Positions 24,105-32,157 of a stretch of 46,317 nt of DNA are shown one piece after another; position 1 is the stretch's first letter; each line of letters begins with the position of its first letter. A program made the translations under genes and the position numbers. The stretch is from positions 1 through 46,317 of the forward strand of contig JAUMMZ010000060.1 of NCBI GenBank assembly GCA_031296755.1. Reading direction: 5' to 3'. This stretch comes from Collinsella sp. GTDB lineage: Bacteria; Actinomycetota; Coriobacteriia; Coriobacteriales; Coriobacteriaceae. The notes under the pieces are model-generated. The model was not told where the DNA came from and did not search any database. It was given only the letters and a program-made list of their open reading frames with translations.

Positions 24105-25505
24105 ATGGCACAGTATCAGCTGCCCAACGACTTCTTCTTTGGCGCTGCTATGTCCGGCCCGCAGACTGAGGGTCAGTGGAACCAGGGCGGCAAGCTCGAG
24201 AACCTGTGGGACACCTGGTCCATCCAGGATCTGGGTTCGTTCTACAACCGCGTTGGCTCTTACGCCGGCAATGACTTTATGGCCAAGTACCAGGAAGACC
24301 TTCGCATTTTGAAGGACTTGGGCCTGGATACCTATCGCACTTCCATCCAGTGGAGCCGTCTGCTCGATGCCGACGGCAACCTCAACGAGGAAGGCGCCGC
24401 GTGGTATCACGAGTTGTTCCGCGCCTCTCGCGAAGCCGGCCTGGAGCCGTTTGTCAACTTGTACCACTTTGACATGCCCACCTACCTCTTTAACCGTGGC
24501 GGCTGGGAGAGCCGTGAGGTTGTCGAGGCTTACGCACATTACGCCGACGTCGCCTTCCACGAGTTTGGCCAGGAGATTAAGTACTGGTTCACCTTTAACG
24601 AGCCCATCGTCGAGCCCGAGCAGCGCTATCAGGAGGGCGTGTGGTTCCCGCAGCTCCACGACTTCAACCGCGCCCGCACCGTGCAGTATCACATCTCGCT
24701 GGCGCACGCGCTGGCCGTGGCCAACTATCGTCGCGCCTATGACGAGGGCGCTATTCGCGCCGATGCCAAGATCGGCATGATCAATTGCTTTACCCCGGTC
24801 TACACCAAGGAGAACCCCAGCGAGGCGGACCTCGAGGCCGTGCGCATGACCAGCGGCATCAACAACCGCTGGTGGCTCGACCTCATCACCAAGGGCGAGC
24901 TTCCTGCCGACGTGCTCGACAGCCTGGCCGAGGGCGGCGTTAAGCTCCCGTTCCGCGCCGGCGACCAAGAGATCCTCAAGCAGGGTGTTGTCGACTGGCT
25001 CGGCTGCAACTACTACCACCCCACGCGTGTTCAGGCGCCGGCGAGCAAGGTCGACCAGTACGGCCTGCCGCACTTTGCCGACGAGTACGTATGGCCCGAC
25101 GCCGTTATGAACGAGAGCCGCGGCTGGGAGATCTACCCGCAGGGCCTCTACGACTTTGGCATGGACTGCGCTAAGAACTACCCCGATCTTGAGTGGTTCG
25201 TTTCCGAGAACGGCATCGGCATCATGGACGAATACAAGAACCGTGACGCCGAAGGAACCATCCAGGATGACTACCGCGTCGACTTTGTACGTCAGCACCT
25301 GGAGTGGGTGGCCAAGGCCATCGACGAGGGCGCCAAGTGCCGGGGCTATCACTACTGGGCCGTCATCGATAACTGGTCTTGGGCCAATGCCTTTAAGAAT
25401 CGTTACGGCTTTGTCGAGGTCGATCTCATGGACGGCTACAAGCGCCGCCTTAAGAAGTCGGCGGCCTGGCTCAAACAGGTCGCCACGACCCACGTGGTTG
25501 ATTAG
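24105..25505 (+). CDS. bglA: GH1 6-phospho-beta-glucosidase
   Basis: 466 residues. It splits PTS-phosphorylated beta-glucosides such as cellobiose-6-P. GH1 acid/base Glu166 in WFTFNEP and nucleophile Glu368 in WFVSENG are both present. The C-terminal NAFKNRYGF keeps the Lys and Tyr that bind the 6-phosphate in the family, which fits the PTS neighbours. The ATG at 24105 has GAGGAC 5 bases before. It is the first gene of the operon bgl-IIC-IIB-IIA-(ROK). Confidence 0.93.
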   Translation: MAQYQLPNDFFFGAAMSGPQTEGQWNQGGKLENLWDTWSIQDLGSFYNRVGSYAGNDFMAKYQEDLRILKDLGLDTYRTSIQWSRLLDADGNLNEEGAAWYHELFRASREAGLEPFVNLYHFDMPTYLFNRGGWESREVVEAYAHYADVAFHEFGQEIKYWFTFNEPIVEPEQRYQEGVWFPQLHDFNRARTVQYHISLAHALAVANYRRAYDEGAIRADAKIGMINCFTPVYTKENPSEADLEAVRMTSGINNRWWLDLITKGELPADVLDSLAEGGVKLPFRAGDQEILKQGVVDWLGCNYYHPTRVQAPASKVDQYGLPHFADEYVWPDAVMNESRGWEIYPQGLYDFGMDCAKNYPDLEWFVSENGIGIMDEYKNRDAEGTIQDDYRVDFVRQHLEWVAKAIDEGAKCRGYHYWAVIDNWSWANAFKNRYGFVEVDLMDGYKRRLKKSAAWLKQVATTHVVD

Positions 25506-25625
25506 CGACCGGGCGAACGCCCAGACCGCGCGCCGCCGCGCGCAACACATGGCACATCTGGTGGCAGAGGGCGACAGACCACCGTGCGCATAGGAAAAGG
25601 CCGGATTTGAAAGTTAGGAGCAATC

Positions 25626-26969
25626 ATGGCCAGTGACAACGGAAAGAGCTTCCTCGACAAGTTTGCCGAGGTCTCTGCGAAGGTGGGAAACCAGGTTCAC
25701 CTGCGTTCCCTGCGTGACGCCTTCGCGACCATCACGCCGCTCTATATCCTTGCGGGTATCGCGGTTCTTATTAACAACGTCGTGTTCCCTCTGTTCCCGC
25801 TCGATGCGGCGGGCCTTGCCAACCTTCAGACGTGGGGCTCGGCAATTACGCTGGGCACCCTCAACGTCTCTGCCATTATCTTGGCCGGATTGATTGGCTA
25901 CAGCCTCGCCAAGAACAAGCGTTTCGATAACCCGCTCGCTTGCGTGGTCGTCGCCATCTCTGCCTTCGTCATCATGATGCCGCAGCAGATCACCGCCTCG
26001 CTTGCCGCCACGAGCCCACTGCTCACCGACAAGATCACCTCCGCCGAGGTCACGGGCGCCCTTTCGACTGCCAACACCGGCACCAACGGTCTGTTCTCGG
26101 CTATTATCATCGCCCTGCTTTCCGTCTCGCTCTTCATCAAGATTTCTGGCGTCGAGAAGCTCAAGGTTAAGCTGGGCGAGGGCGTGCCTCCCGCGGTCTC
26201 CAACTCCTTCAACGTCATGATTCCGATGCTGCTTAACCTCGCGGTCTTCGCTCTTGCCGCAGCCCTGCTCGCCGTGTGCGCCGGCACCGATCTGTGCACC
26301 ATCATCTCCACGTGCATCTCCAACCCGCTCAAGAGCATCATGAACGCCGGTCCGTGGGCTGTTATCCTCATCTACACCCTTGCTAACCTGCTGTTCTGCG
26401 TCGGTATTCACCAGTCCACCATCTCTGGCGCTACCGTCGAGCCGATCCTGACCATGCTCATCGTCGACAACATGGCTACCTTTGCCGCCGGTGGCACCAT
26501 CCAGCCCGATCACTACATGAACATGCAGATCGTTAACAGCTTCGCCCTCATCGGCGGCTCGGGCTGCACCCTCATGCTCCTGCTCGACACGCTCCTGTTC
26601 TCCAAGAACAAGGCTTCCGAGACCGTTTCCAAGATGGCTATCCTGCCTGGTCTGTTCAACATCAACGAGCCGGTTATCTACGGTTACCCCATCGTGTACA
26701 ACCTGCCGCTCATGATCCCGTTCGTTCTTCTTCCCGATCTGTTCATCGGCATCACCTATGGCCTTACCTGCGCAGGCATCATCAGCCCCTGCATCGCCCA
26801 GGTGCCCTGGACCATGCCTCCCGTCATCAATGCCCTGCTCGCTACGGGCTTTGACTGGCGCGCCGGCGTGTGGCAGGCTATCGAGATTGTCATTGGCATG
26901 GCCGTCTACCTGCCCTTTATGAAGATTTCCGAGAAGGCAATCGCCAAGCAGGAGGCTTTCGCCGAGTAG
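25626..26969 (+). CDS. celB: PTS IIC permease, lactose/cellobiose family
   Basis: 447 residues, polytopic membrane protein with about 9-10 hydrophobic segments. IIC moves the sugar and presents it for phosphorylation by IIB. The family signatures include LRDAFATITPLYILAG, the HQSTISGATVEPI segment and FNINEPVIYGYPIVYN (NEP motif in the sugar site). AGGAG is 7 bases before the ATG. It lies 120 bases after the GH1 gene. Confidence 0.93.
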   Translation: MASDNGKSFLDKFAEVSAKVGNQVHLRSLRDAFATITPLYILAGIAVLINNVVFPLFPLDAAGLANLQTWGSAITLGTLNVSAIILAGLIGYSLAKNKRFDNPLACVVVAISAFVIMMPQQITASLAATSPLLTDKITSAEVTGALSTANTGTNGLFSAIIIALLSVSLFIKISGVEKLKVKLGEGVPPAVSNSFNVMIPMLLNLAVFALAAALLAVCAGTDLCTIISTCISNPLKSIMNAGPWAVILIYTLANLLFCVGIHQSTISGATVEPILTMLIVDNMATFAAGGTIQPDHYMNMQIVNSFALIGGSGCTLMLLLDTLLFSKNKASETVSKMAILPGLFNINEPVIYGYPIVYNLPLMIPFVLLPDLFIGITYGLTCAGIISPCIAQVPWTMPPVINALLATGFDWRAGVWQAIEIVIGMAVYLPFMKISEKAIAKQEAFAE

Positions 26970-26998
26970 AACGCCTAACGTTCGTCCCTTTCACCTTT

Positions 26999-27029
26999 GC
27001 GGGCGCCGGTACGCGGTGCCGGTGCCCGC
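26999..27029 (+). terminator. Intercistronic 14-bp hairpin
   Basis: GCGGGCGCCGGTAC (26999-27012) pairs with GTGCCGGTGCCCGC (27016-27029) with wobbles. No T run follows; it may adjust the ratio of IIC to IIB. Confidence 0.6.
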
Positions 27030-27130
27030 AGCTCTCTCCCTTGTGTAAAGATGCAGGGGGGTGGGCACAATAGCCGCAAGGAATACAACCAGTTGTCGTC
27101 TGCGCGCCGCGCAGTTATAAGGAGGAAACC

Positions 27131-27433
27131 ATGAAGAAGATCATGCTCTGCTGCAATGCCGGTATGTCCACGAGCCTGCTGGTCCAGAAGATGCAGGCCG
27201 AGGTTGCAAACCGTGGTCTGGATATTGAGGTCGAGGCTCGTCCCATGAACGAGGCCCACGATCACCTGGACGAGTGCGACATGTTGCTGCTTGGTCCGCA
27301 GATCGGCTACACCAAGGACGATTTTGAGAAGGAGGCCGCCGGCCGCTTCCCGGTCGAGGTTATCAACATGGTCGACTACGGCCGCATGAACGCTGCCGGC
27401 ATCATCGACCACTGCGTCAGCGTGATGGGCTAG
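27131..27433 (+). CDS. celA: PTS IIB subunit, cellobiose type
   Basis: 100 residues, soluble. The phosphocysteine is Cys8 in MLCCNAGMSTSLLVQKM, the CSAGMSTSLL motif of CelA/ChbB. GGAGG is just upstream of the ATG (AAGGAGGAAACC). It follows IIC by 161 bases with the hairpin between and precedes IIA by 9 bases. Confidence 0.93.
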   Translation: MKKIMLCCNAGMSTSLLVQKMQAEVANRGLDIEVEARPMNEAHDHLDECDMLLLGPQIGYTKDDFEKEAAGRFPVEVINMVDYGRMNAAGIIDHCVSVMG

Positions 27434-27442
27434 GTGCTCTGC

Positions 27443-27775
27443 ATGGAGGATATGAACGAACTGCAGATGACCTGCTTTGAGATCATCAGCTACGTCGGTA
27501 CCGCCAAGAGCATGTACATCAATGCCGTGCAAAAGGCCAAGGAGGGCGATTTTGACGCCGCCGAGGAGCTTATCAAGCAGGGCGACGAGGCCTATAACGG
27601 TGGCCACGATGTTCACATGGGGCTTCTGAAGAAGGAGGCCAACGGCGAGCGTAACGGCGAGGCCCCGTTGATTTTGCTGCATGCCGAGGACCAGATGGCC
27701 GGCACCGAGACCATGCGCGTCATGGCGACGGAGCTCATCGAGGTTCACAAGCAGCTGCAGGCACTTCAGGCCTAG
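27443..27775 (+). CDS. celC: PTS IIA subunit, lactose/cellobiose type
   Basis: 110 residues from the ATG at 27443; GTG 27434 and ATG 27452 are also possible, but AGGTG at 27432-27436 fits 27443. The active His is His80 in LILLHAEDQMAG. Three helices of the IIA-lac family: MTCFEIISYVGTAKSMYIN, GDFDAAEELIKQGDEAY and the C-terminal MATELIEVHKQLQAL. It receives phosphate from HPr and gives it to IIB. Confidence 0.93.
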   Translation: MEDMNELQMTCFEIISYVGTAKSMYINAVQKAKEGDFDAAEELIKQGDEAYNGGHDVHMGLLKKEANGERNGEAPLILLHAEDQMAGTETMRVMATELIEVHKQLQALQA

Positions 27776-27833
27776 TCGGCGTTATCGCCGCGACGGACCG
27801 TGCGGTCCAACAGACAACATAGTCCCTTTGACG

Positions 27834-27871
27834 GGCGCCGGGAGCCTCCGCCTCCCGGCGCCTTTATTTTT
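27834..27871 (+). terminator. Terminator of the PTS operon
   Basis: GGCGCCGGGAG (27834-27844) with CTCCCGGCGCC (27852-27862), then TTTATTTTT. Confidence 0.9.
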
Positions 27872-27921
27872 GGGGATGGTCTTGCGCGGCCTGTTGGGCA
27901 GCCAATTGCGTTACCCCAGAT

Positions 27922-27963
27922 AAAACCTGCCAAAACAAACCTGTCCCTTTTTGGTAGGTTTTT
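27922..27963 (+). repeat. AACCTGCC repeat acting as a second terminator
   Basis: AAAACCTGCCAAAA (27922-27935) pairs with TTTTGGTAGGTTTT (27949-27962) with one wobble; followed by TG. Shares AACCTGCCAAA.CAAACC with the bgl leader. Confidence 0.65.
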
Positions 27964-28016
27964 GCCTTGAGAGCGGTACCATACAGGCAATGTTTAAACG
28001 AGAAAGGTGGGCTCCC

Positions 28017-28970
28017 ATGGAACCTAAGCAGTACTACATCGGCATCGACGTCGGCGGCACTTCGGTTAAGGAGGGCCTGTTCGACGAGGACGGCAACCCG
28101 CTTGCCAAGGCCAGCGTGCCCACGCCTCCTATCGTTGACGCTGCGGGCTTTGCCGCGGTGACCGAGGCTATCGACCAGGTGGTCGCCAAGGCACAGATTC
28201 CGCGTGCCTTTGTGGCGGGCATTGGCCTGGCCGTTCCGTGTCCCATCCCGGCGTCGGGCGATGCCAAGGTCAAGGCCAACATTGCCATTAACCTGCCCGA
28301 GCTGAGGGTCGCCATTCAGAAGCACTGCCCCGATGCGGTCGTTAAGTATGAGAACGATGCCAACGCCGCTGCCATGGGCGAGGCCTGGCTCGGTTCTGCC
28401 AAGGGCGTGCAGAACGTGGTGATGGTCACCATCGGTACCGGCGTGGGCGGCGGCGTTATCGTTAACGGCGACGTGGTATCGGGCGTTGTGGGCGCCGGCG
28501 GCGAGATTGGCCACATGTGCCTGAACCCGGCCGAGGAGCGTACCTGCGGCTGTGGCGGCCATGGCCATCTGGAGCAGTATTCCAGCGCCACCGGCGTGGT
28601 GAGCAACTACCTTGCCGAGTGCAAGAAGGCGGGCGTCGAGCCCATTGAGCTCACCGGCCCCTCCGATTCCAAGGACGTGTTCCAGGCCTGCCGCGAGGGC
28701 GACAAGCTTGCGCTGGCCGCAGCCGACACCATGGCCGACTACCTTGGCCGCGCCCTGGCGCTTATCGCCAACGTGGTCGACCCCGAGATGTTCCTGATCG
28801 GTGGCGGCGCGTCTGCCTCGGCCGATGTTTATCTCGACAAGGTTCGCGAGCACTTTAAGCAGTACGCGCTCTCTGCCTCGCGCGAGACGCCCATTAAGGT
28901 CGCTTCGCTCGGAAACGACGCCGGCATCATCGGTGCCGCCTACGTAGCCCTGCGCGCCGCCGGTAAATAG
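28017..28970 (+). CDS. ROK-family sugar kinase (glucokinase-like)
   Basis: 317 residues. The N-terminal ATP site is GIDVGGTSVKEGLFD; the catalytic Asp is in YENDANAAA and a GTGVGGGVIVNGD loop follows. ROK proteins phosphorylate glucose or related sugars using ATP and zinc. The zinc loop reads CGCGGHGHLE where the family has CGCGxxGCxE, so the third Cys is His. GAAAGGTGGG precedes the ATG at 28017. It comes after the PTS operon terminators but likely handles the free glucose released by the GH1 enzyme. Confidence 0.9.
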   Translation: MEPKQYYIGIDVGGTSVKEGLFDEDGNPLAKASVPTPPIVDAAGFAAVTEAIDQVVAKAQIPRAFVAGIGLAVPCPIPASGDAKVKANIAINLPELRVAIQKHCPDAVVKYENDANAAAMGEAWLGSAKGVQNVVMVTIGTGVGGGVIVNGDVVSGVVGAGGEIGHMCLNPAEERTCGCGGHGHLEQYSSATGVVSNYLAECKKAGVEPIELTGPSDSKDVFQACREGDKLALAAADTMADYLGRALALIANVVDPEMFLIGGGASASADVYLDKVREHFKQYALSASRETPIKVASLGNDAGIIGAAYVALRAAGK

Positions 28971-29117
28971 TCGGTGCAGGAGGGCGGTGGTACAAGGGGG
29001 CAGACTTCGCCCCCAGGCTCGCCCCAAATTGCGCCGCGGCCCTTGCGTCTCATAAGGTTCGGCGCCAGCGTGCTACCATAGCTACGTCCAAGTACACATA
29101 TCAAGTGGAGGATATCC

Positions 29118-30041
29118 ATGGCAAACGTTCTTGTCTTTGGTCACCAGAACCCCGATAACGACGCCATCATGAGCGCCGTCGTCCTGTCCCAGCTGCTCAA
29201 CCAGGTTGAGTATGCCGGCAACACCTACGAGGCCTGCGCCCTGGGTCAGCTTCCGGCAGAGTCCGCCAAGCTGCTCGCCGACGCCGGCATCGCCGAGCCC
29301 CGCGCGATCGAGTCCGTCGAGGCCGGTCAGCTCGTCGTCCTCACCGACCACAACGAGTCTGCCCAGTCCGTCGCCGGTCTTAAGGACGCCACGGTCTTTG
29401 GCGTCGTCGACCACCACCGCATCGGCGACTTCGAGACCGCCGGCCCGCTGCACTACATCTGCCTGCCCTGGGGCTCCAGCTGCACCATCGTCACCAAGCT
29501 CGCCGGCGTGCTCGGCGTTGAACTTTCCGACGTTCAGGCCAAGCTGCTGCTCTCGGCCATGATGACCGACACGCTCATGCTCAAGAGCCCCACCACCACC
29601 GATGTCGACCGCGCCGTCGCCGCCAAGCTCGGCGAGCAGGTGGGCGTCGACCCGGTCAAGTTTGGCATGGAGGTCTTCCTCACCCGTCCGTCCGGCTCCT
29701 TCACCGCAGCCGAGATGGTTGGCAACGACATCAAGATGTTCGAGCCCGCCGGCAAGAAGCTGCTCATCGGCCAGTACGAGACCGTCGACAAGAGCCGTGC
29801 GCTCGGTATGATCGACGAGATCCGCGAGGCCATGCGCGCCTACGCCGCCGAGAAGGGTGCTGACGGCATCGTCCTGTGCATCACCGACATCATGGAGGAG
29901 GGCTCGCAGGTCCTGCTCGAGGGCGAGACCGAGGCTGCTCAGAAGGGCCTGGGCATTGCCGACGAGCACGACGGCGTCTGGATGCCGGGCGTCCTCTCCC
30001 GTAAGAAGCAGGTTGCTGCCCCCATCATGGCCGCCTGCTAG
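29118..30041 (+). CDS. ppaC: Manganese-dependent inorganic pyrophosphatase (family II)
   Basis: 307 residues. Hydrolyses PPi to phosphate, driving biosynthesis. DHH-type motifs: GHQNPDNDAI, TDHNE, VVDHHRIGDF (DHH), LLSAMMTDT, and the C-terminal DHHA2 part with SRKKQ. Length matches the family. GGAGG precedes the ATG. Monocistronic, ending at 30061-30100. Confidence 0.96.
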   Translation: MANVLVFGHQNPDNDAIMSAVVLSQLLNQVEYAGNTYEACALGQLPAESAKLLADAGIAEPRAIESVEAGQLVVLTDHNESAQSVAGLKDATVFGVVDHHRIGDFETAGPLHYICLPWGSSCTIVTKLAGVLGVELSDVQAKLLLSAMMTDTLMLKSPTTTDVDRAVAAKLGEQVGVDPVKFGMEVFLTRPSGSFTAAEMVGNDIKMFEPAGKKLLIGQYETVDKSRALGMIDEIREAMRAYAAEKGADGIVLCITDIMEEGSQVLLEGETEAAQKGLGIADEHDGVWMPGVLSRKKQVAAPIMAAC

Positions 30042-30060
30042 GTTTAGTTGACCAAACGCC

Positions 30061-30100
30061 ACGACCGGATCGCGGACGCCCCGCGCTCCGGTCGTTTTTT
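30061..30100 (+). terminator. Terminator of ppaC
   Basis: ACGACCGGA/TCCGGTCGT with an inner CGCGG/CCGCG, then TTTTTT. Confidence 0.9.
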
Positions 30101-30127
30101 GTGCACGGCGCCGCGTCGTCTCTTGGA

Positions 30128-30275
30128 CAGGCGTGCCCGTGCCGTTGAGCAAATAATGTTCAACCTGTGGTTCCGCTTTTCGGCCACGCCTGCGTGCTTG
30201 TCGTGCAGGGTAGGCTAGATGCAAGCGTAATACGTTAGAGCGCGGCGCCGCCACTTGGGCGGGCCGTGCTTTTTT
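30128..30275 (+). promoter_or_regulatory. Structured leader RNA ending in a terminator, before nhaA
   Basis: After the ppaC terminator a second structured RNA occurs. P1 is CAGGCGTG/CACGCCTG (30128-30135, 30185-30192). P2 is GTTGAGC/GTTCAAC (30144-30150, 30158-30164). A third pairing GTGG/CCAC (30167-30170, 30184-30187) competes with P1. Then a 12-bp stem (30240-30252 with 30258-30269, one bulge) and TTTTTT form a terminator, 34 bases before the nhaA start codon. This is the plan of a transcription-attenuating riboswitch; it could also be a small RNA. No promoter was convincing. Confidence 0.5.
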
Positions 30276-30308
30276 AAGACGGGAGCCATCCCGTGAAAGG
30301 AGCCGCCC

Positions 30309-31667
30309 ATGGCAGCAACTGAGCAGCTGTTCAACGTCCGTGAGCGCAAGCGCTTTGAACGTCACGACATCTGGGAGCGCATCGCCGAGAACGGCACGAT
30401 TTCCGCCGCCGTCATGGTCTTCGCCGCCATCGCCGCCGTCATTTGCGCCAACACCGATGCCTACGAGGCCATCCATCACTTTTTGGAGACCCCGCTGTAT
30501 GTGGGTCTGGGCAACCTTACGGCCGGTCTCACCGTCGAGCTATTCGTTAACGACTTCCTCATGGCGATTTTCTTTTTGCTGGTGGGCATTGAGCTCAAGT
30601 ATGAGATGACGGTCGGCGAGCTCAAAAACCCGCGCCAGGCTATGCTTCCCATGCTGGCGGCCGTGGGCGGCGTCGTCGTTCCCGCCTGCATCTATCTGAT
30701 CTTTAACCATGCCGGCGCGCACAACGGCTGGGCCATTCCCATGGCAACCGATATTGCCTTTGCGCTGGGCGTGCTGTCGCTTTTGGGCAATCGCGTGCCC
30801 AACGGCGTGCGCGTGTTCTTCTCGACGCTCGCCATCGCCGACGACCTCATTTCCATCGCCGCCATCGCCATCTTCTACGGTCAGAGTCCCAATCCGTTTT
30901 GGTTGGGCGCCGCCGCGCTTGTGACCTGCGCGCTCGTGTGGCTCAACAAGACGCAGCACTACCGCCTCGCCCCGTATTCGGTGCTGGGCCTGCTGCTGTG
31001 GTTCTGCATGTTCAAGAGCGGCGTGCACGCTACGCTTGCCGGCGTCATCCTGGCCTTCACCATCCCGGCCAAGTGCGGCGTCAAGCTCGATAGCCTCACC
31101 GATTGGTTGGGCGAGTGCCTGCCGCTGCTCGATGACCGCTACGACGACGAGGCGCACATCCTGGGCCAGCATGACTTTACCGTCTCGACCACCAAGGTCG
31201 AGCGTGTTATGCACCGCGTGACCCCGCCGCTCATCCGCATGGAGCGCCTGATCTCCACACCGGTCAACTTTGTGATCCTGCCGATCTTTGCGTTCGTCAA
31301 CGCACAGGTTCGCCTAGTGGGCGTGGACATGAGCACGCTGCTCACCGACCCGGTGACGCTCGGCGTGTACTTTGGCATGCTGCTGGGCAAGCCGATCGGC
31401 ATCTTTGGCATGACGTTCGCCTTGGTCAAACTCAAGGCCTGCGAGCTACCGCGCAACGTCAACTGGCACATGATTGCCGGCGTGGGCATTCTGGGCGGTA
31501 TCGGCTTTACCATGTCGATTCTCATCAGTGGCCTTGCCTTCCCGACGGCCCAGTTTGAGGTTCTGGCTGCCAAGGCCGCCATCCTTGCCGGTTCGGTTAC
31601 CGCTGCCGTGCTCGGCATGATCTACATGAGCGTGGTCTGCAAACACCCCGCGCCCAAGGACGAGTAA
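30309..31667 (+). CDS. nhaA: Na+/H+ antiporter NhaA
   Basis: 452 residues, about 60 longer than the usual 390. Membrane exchanger that exports Na+ (or Li+) for H+. The TM V aspartates are in LAIADDLISIAAIAIFY; MATDIAFALGVLSLLG and LGKPIGIFG (TM X lysine region) also match. The extra length is mostly a cytoplasmic loop at about 270-310 (DRYDDEAHILGQHDF). AAAGGAG is 6 bases before the ATG. Regulation is probably through the leader RNA. Confidence 0.94.
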   Translation: MAATEQLFNVRERKRFERHDIWERIAENGTISAAVMVFAAIAAVICANTDAYEAIHHFLETPLYVGLGNLTAGLTVELFVNDFLMAIFFLLVGIELKYEMTVGELKNPRQAMLPMLAAVGGVVVPACIYLIFNHAGAHNGWAIPMATDIAFALGVLSLLGNRVPNGVRVFFSTLAIADDLISIAAIAIFYGQSPNPFWLGAAALVTCALVWLNKTQHYRLAPYSVLGLLLWFCMFKSGVHATLAGVILAFTIPAKCGVKLDSLTDWLGECLPLLDDRYDDEAHILGQHDFTVSTTKVERVMHRVTPPLIRMERLISTPVNFVILPIFAFVNAQVRLVGVDMSTLLTDPVTLGVYFGMLLGKPIGIFGMTFALVKLKACELPRNVNWHMIAGVGILGGIGFTMSILISGLAFPTAQFEVLAAKAAILAGSVTAAVLGMIYMSVVCKHPAPKDE

Positions 31668-31684
31668 GAGCACATACAAGTTTG

Positions 31685-31722
31685 AAAACGCCGCCTGTGA
31701 ACACCATCACAAGCGGCGTTTT
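31685..31722 (+). terminator. Terminator of nhaA
   Basis: AAAACGCCGC/GCGGCGTTTT (31685-31694, 31713-31722) plus TGTGA/TCACA inside, then TAGTC. Confidence 0.8.
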
Positions 31723-31752
31723 AGTCATTGGGGACGTTCTTAAATGACTAGG
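31723..31752. repeat. GGGGACGTTCTTAA repeat
   Basis: AGTCATT and AATGACT arms around GGGGACGTTCTTA. Its complement is identical to 11335-11364. It abuts the nhaA terminator and overlaps the end of the next gap. Confidence 0.7.
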
Positions 31753-31753
31753 C

Positions 31754-32008
31754 TTATTCCACGGTGCCGTAGACGGCGCCCCAGCCGTGGGCGGCAAGGG
31801 CCGAGTTGAGCTGGTCGCAAAGCGATTGGCGGTCGTAGTAGCCGGGCGGCAAAAGGTTCACGATTTCCATAAGGTCGGGCGCGAGGTCCAAGATCTCGGC
31901 CTGCACGATGAGATCCAGGCGGTCGATGGCGTGGCGGTCATAAAACAGCCCGTCGACCAGGCGCTGCAGGTCGCCGAATTCCTCGGCCTGGAACGATCCG
32001 TACTCCAT
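31754..32008 (-). CDS. Small acidic protein of unknown function
   Basis: 84 residues. AAGGAGG is 6 bases before the ATG at 32008, an excellent site. The sequence is acidic and helical (GSFQAEEFGDLQRLVDGLFYD, AIDRLDLIVQAEILDLAPDL), then a short C-terminal part with LLPPGYYDRQSLCDQLNSAL. No TM or known domain. It is convergent with nhaA, separated by the terminator and the repeat. It might be a regulator or a DUF; I cannot say which. Confidence 0.7.
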   Translation of the reverse strand: MEYGSFQAEEFGDLQRLVDGLFYDRHAIDRLDLIVQAEILDLAPDLMEIVNLLPPGYYDRQSLCDQLNSALAAHGWGAVYGTVE

Positions 32009-32157
32009 AGTGCCTCCTTGGGCGCCCCACGCCGGCATGCGCGGCGTTTCGTAATTTATTGCGATGGACTTAATCTATCACGGCTTCATACCCTTGCGGC
32101 GGTGGCGGTCTATACTTAGACGAACTGCAACGTACCGCTTCGCGAAAGGTCGCACCC

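Noticed and set aside
23931..25550. A leftward frame opposite bglA
   Set aside because: Antisense to a complete GH1 gene with clear motifs; no RBS.
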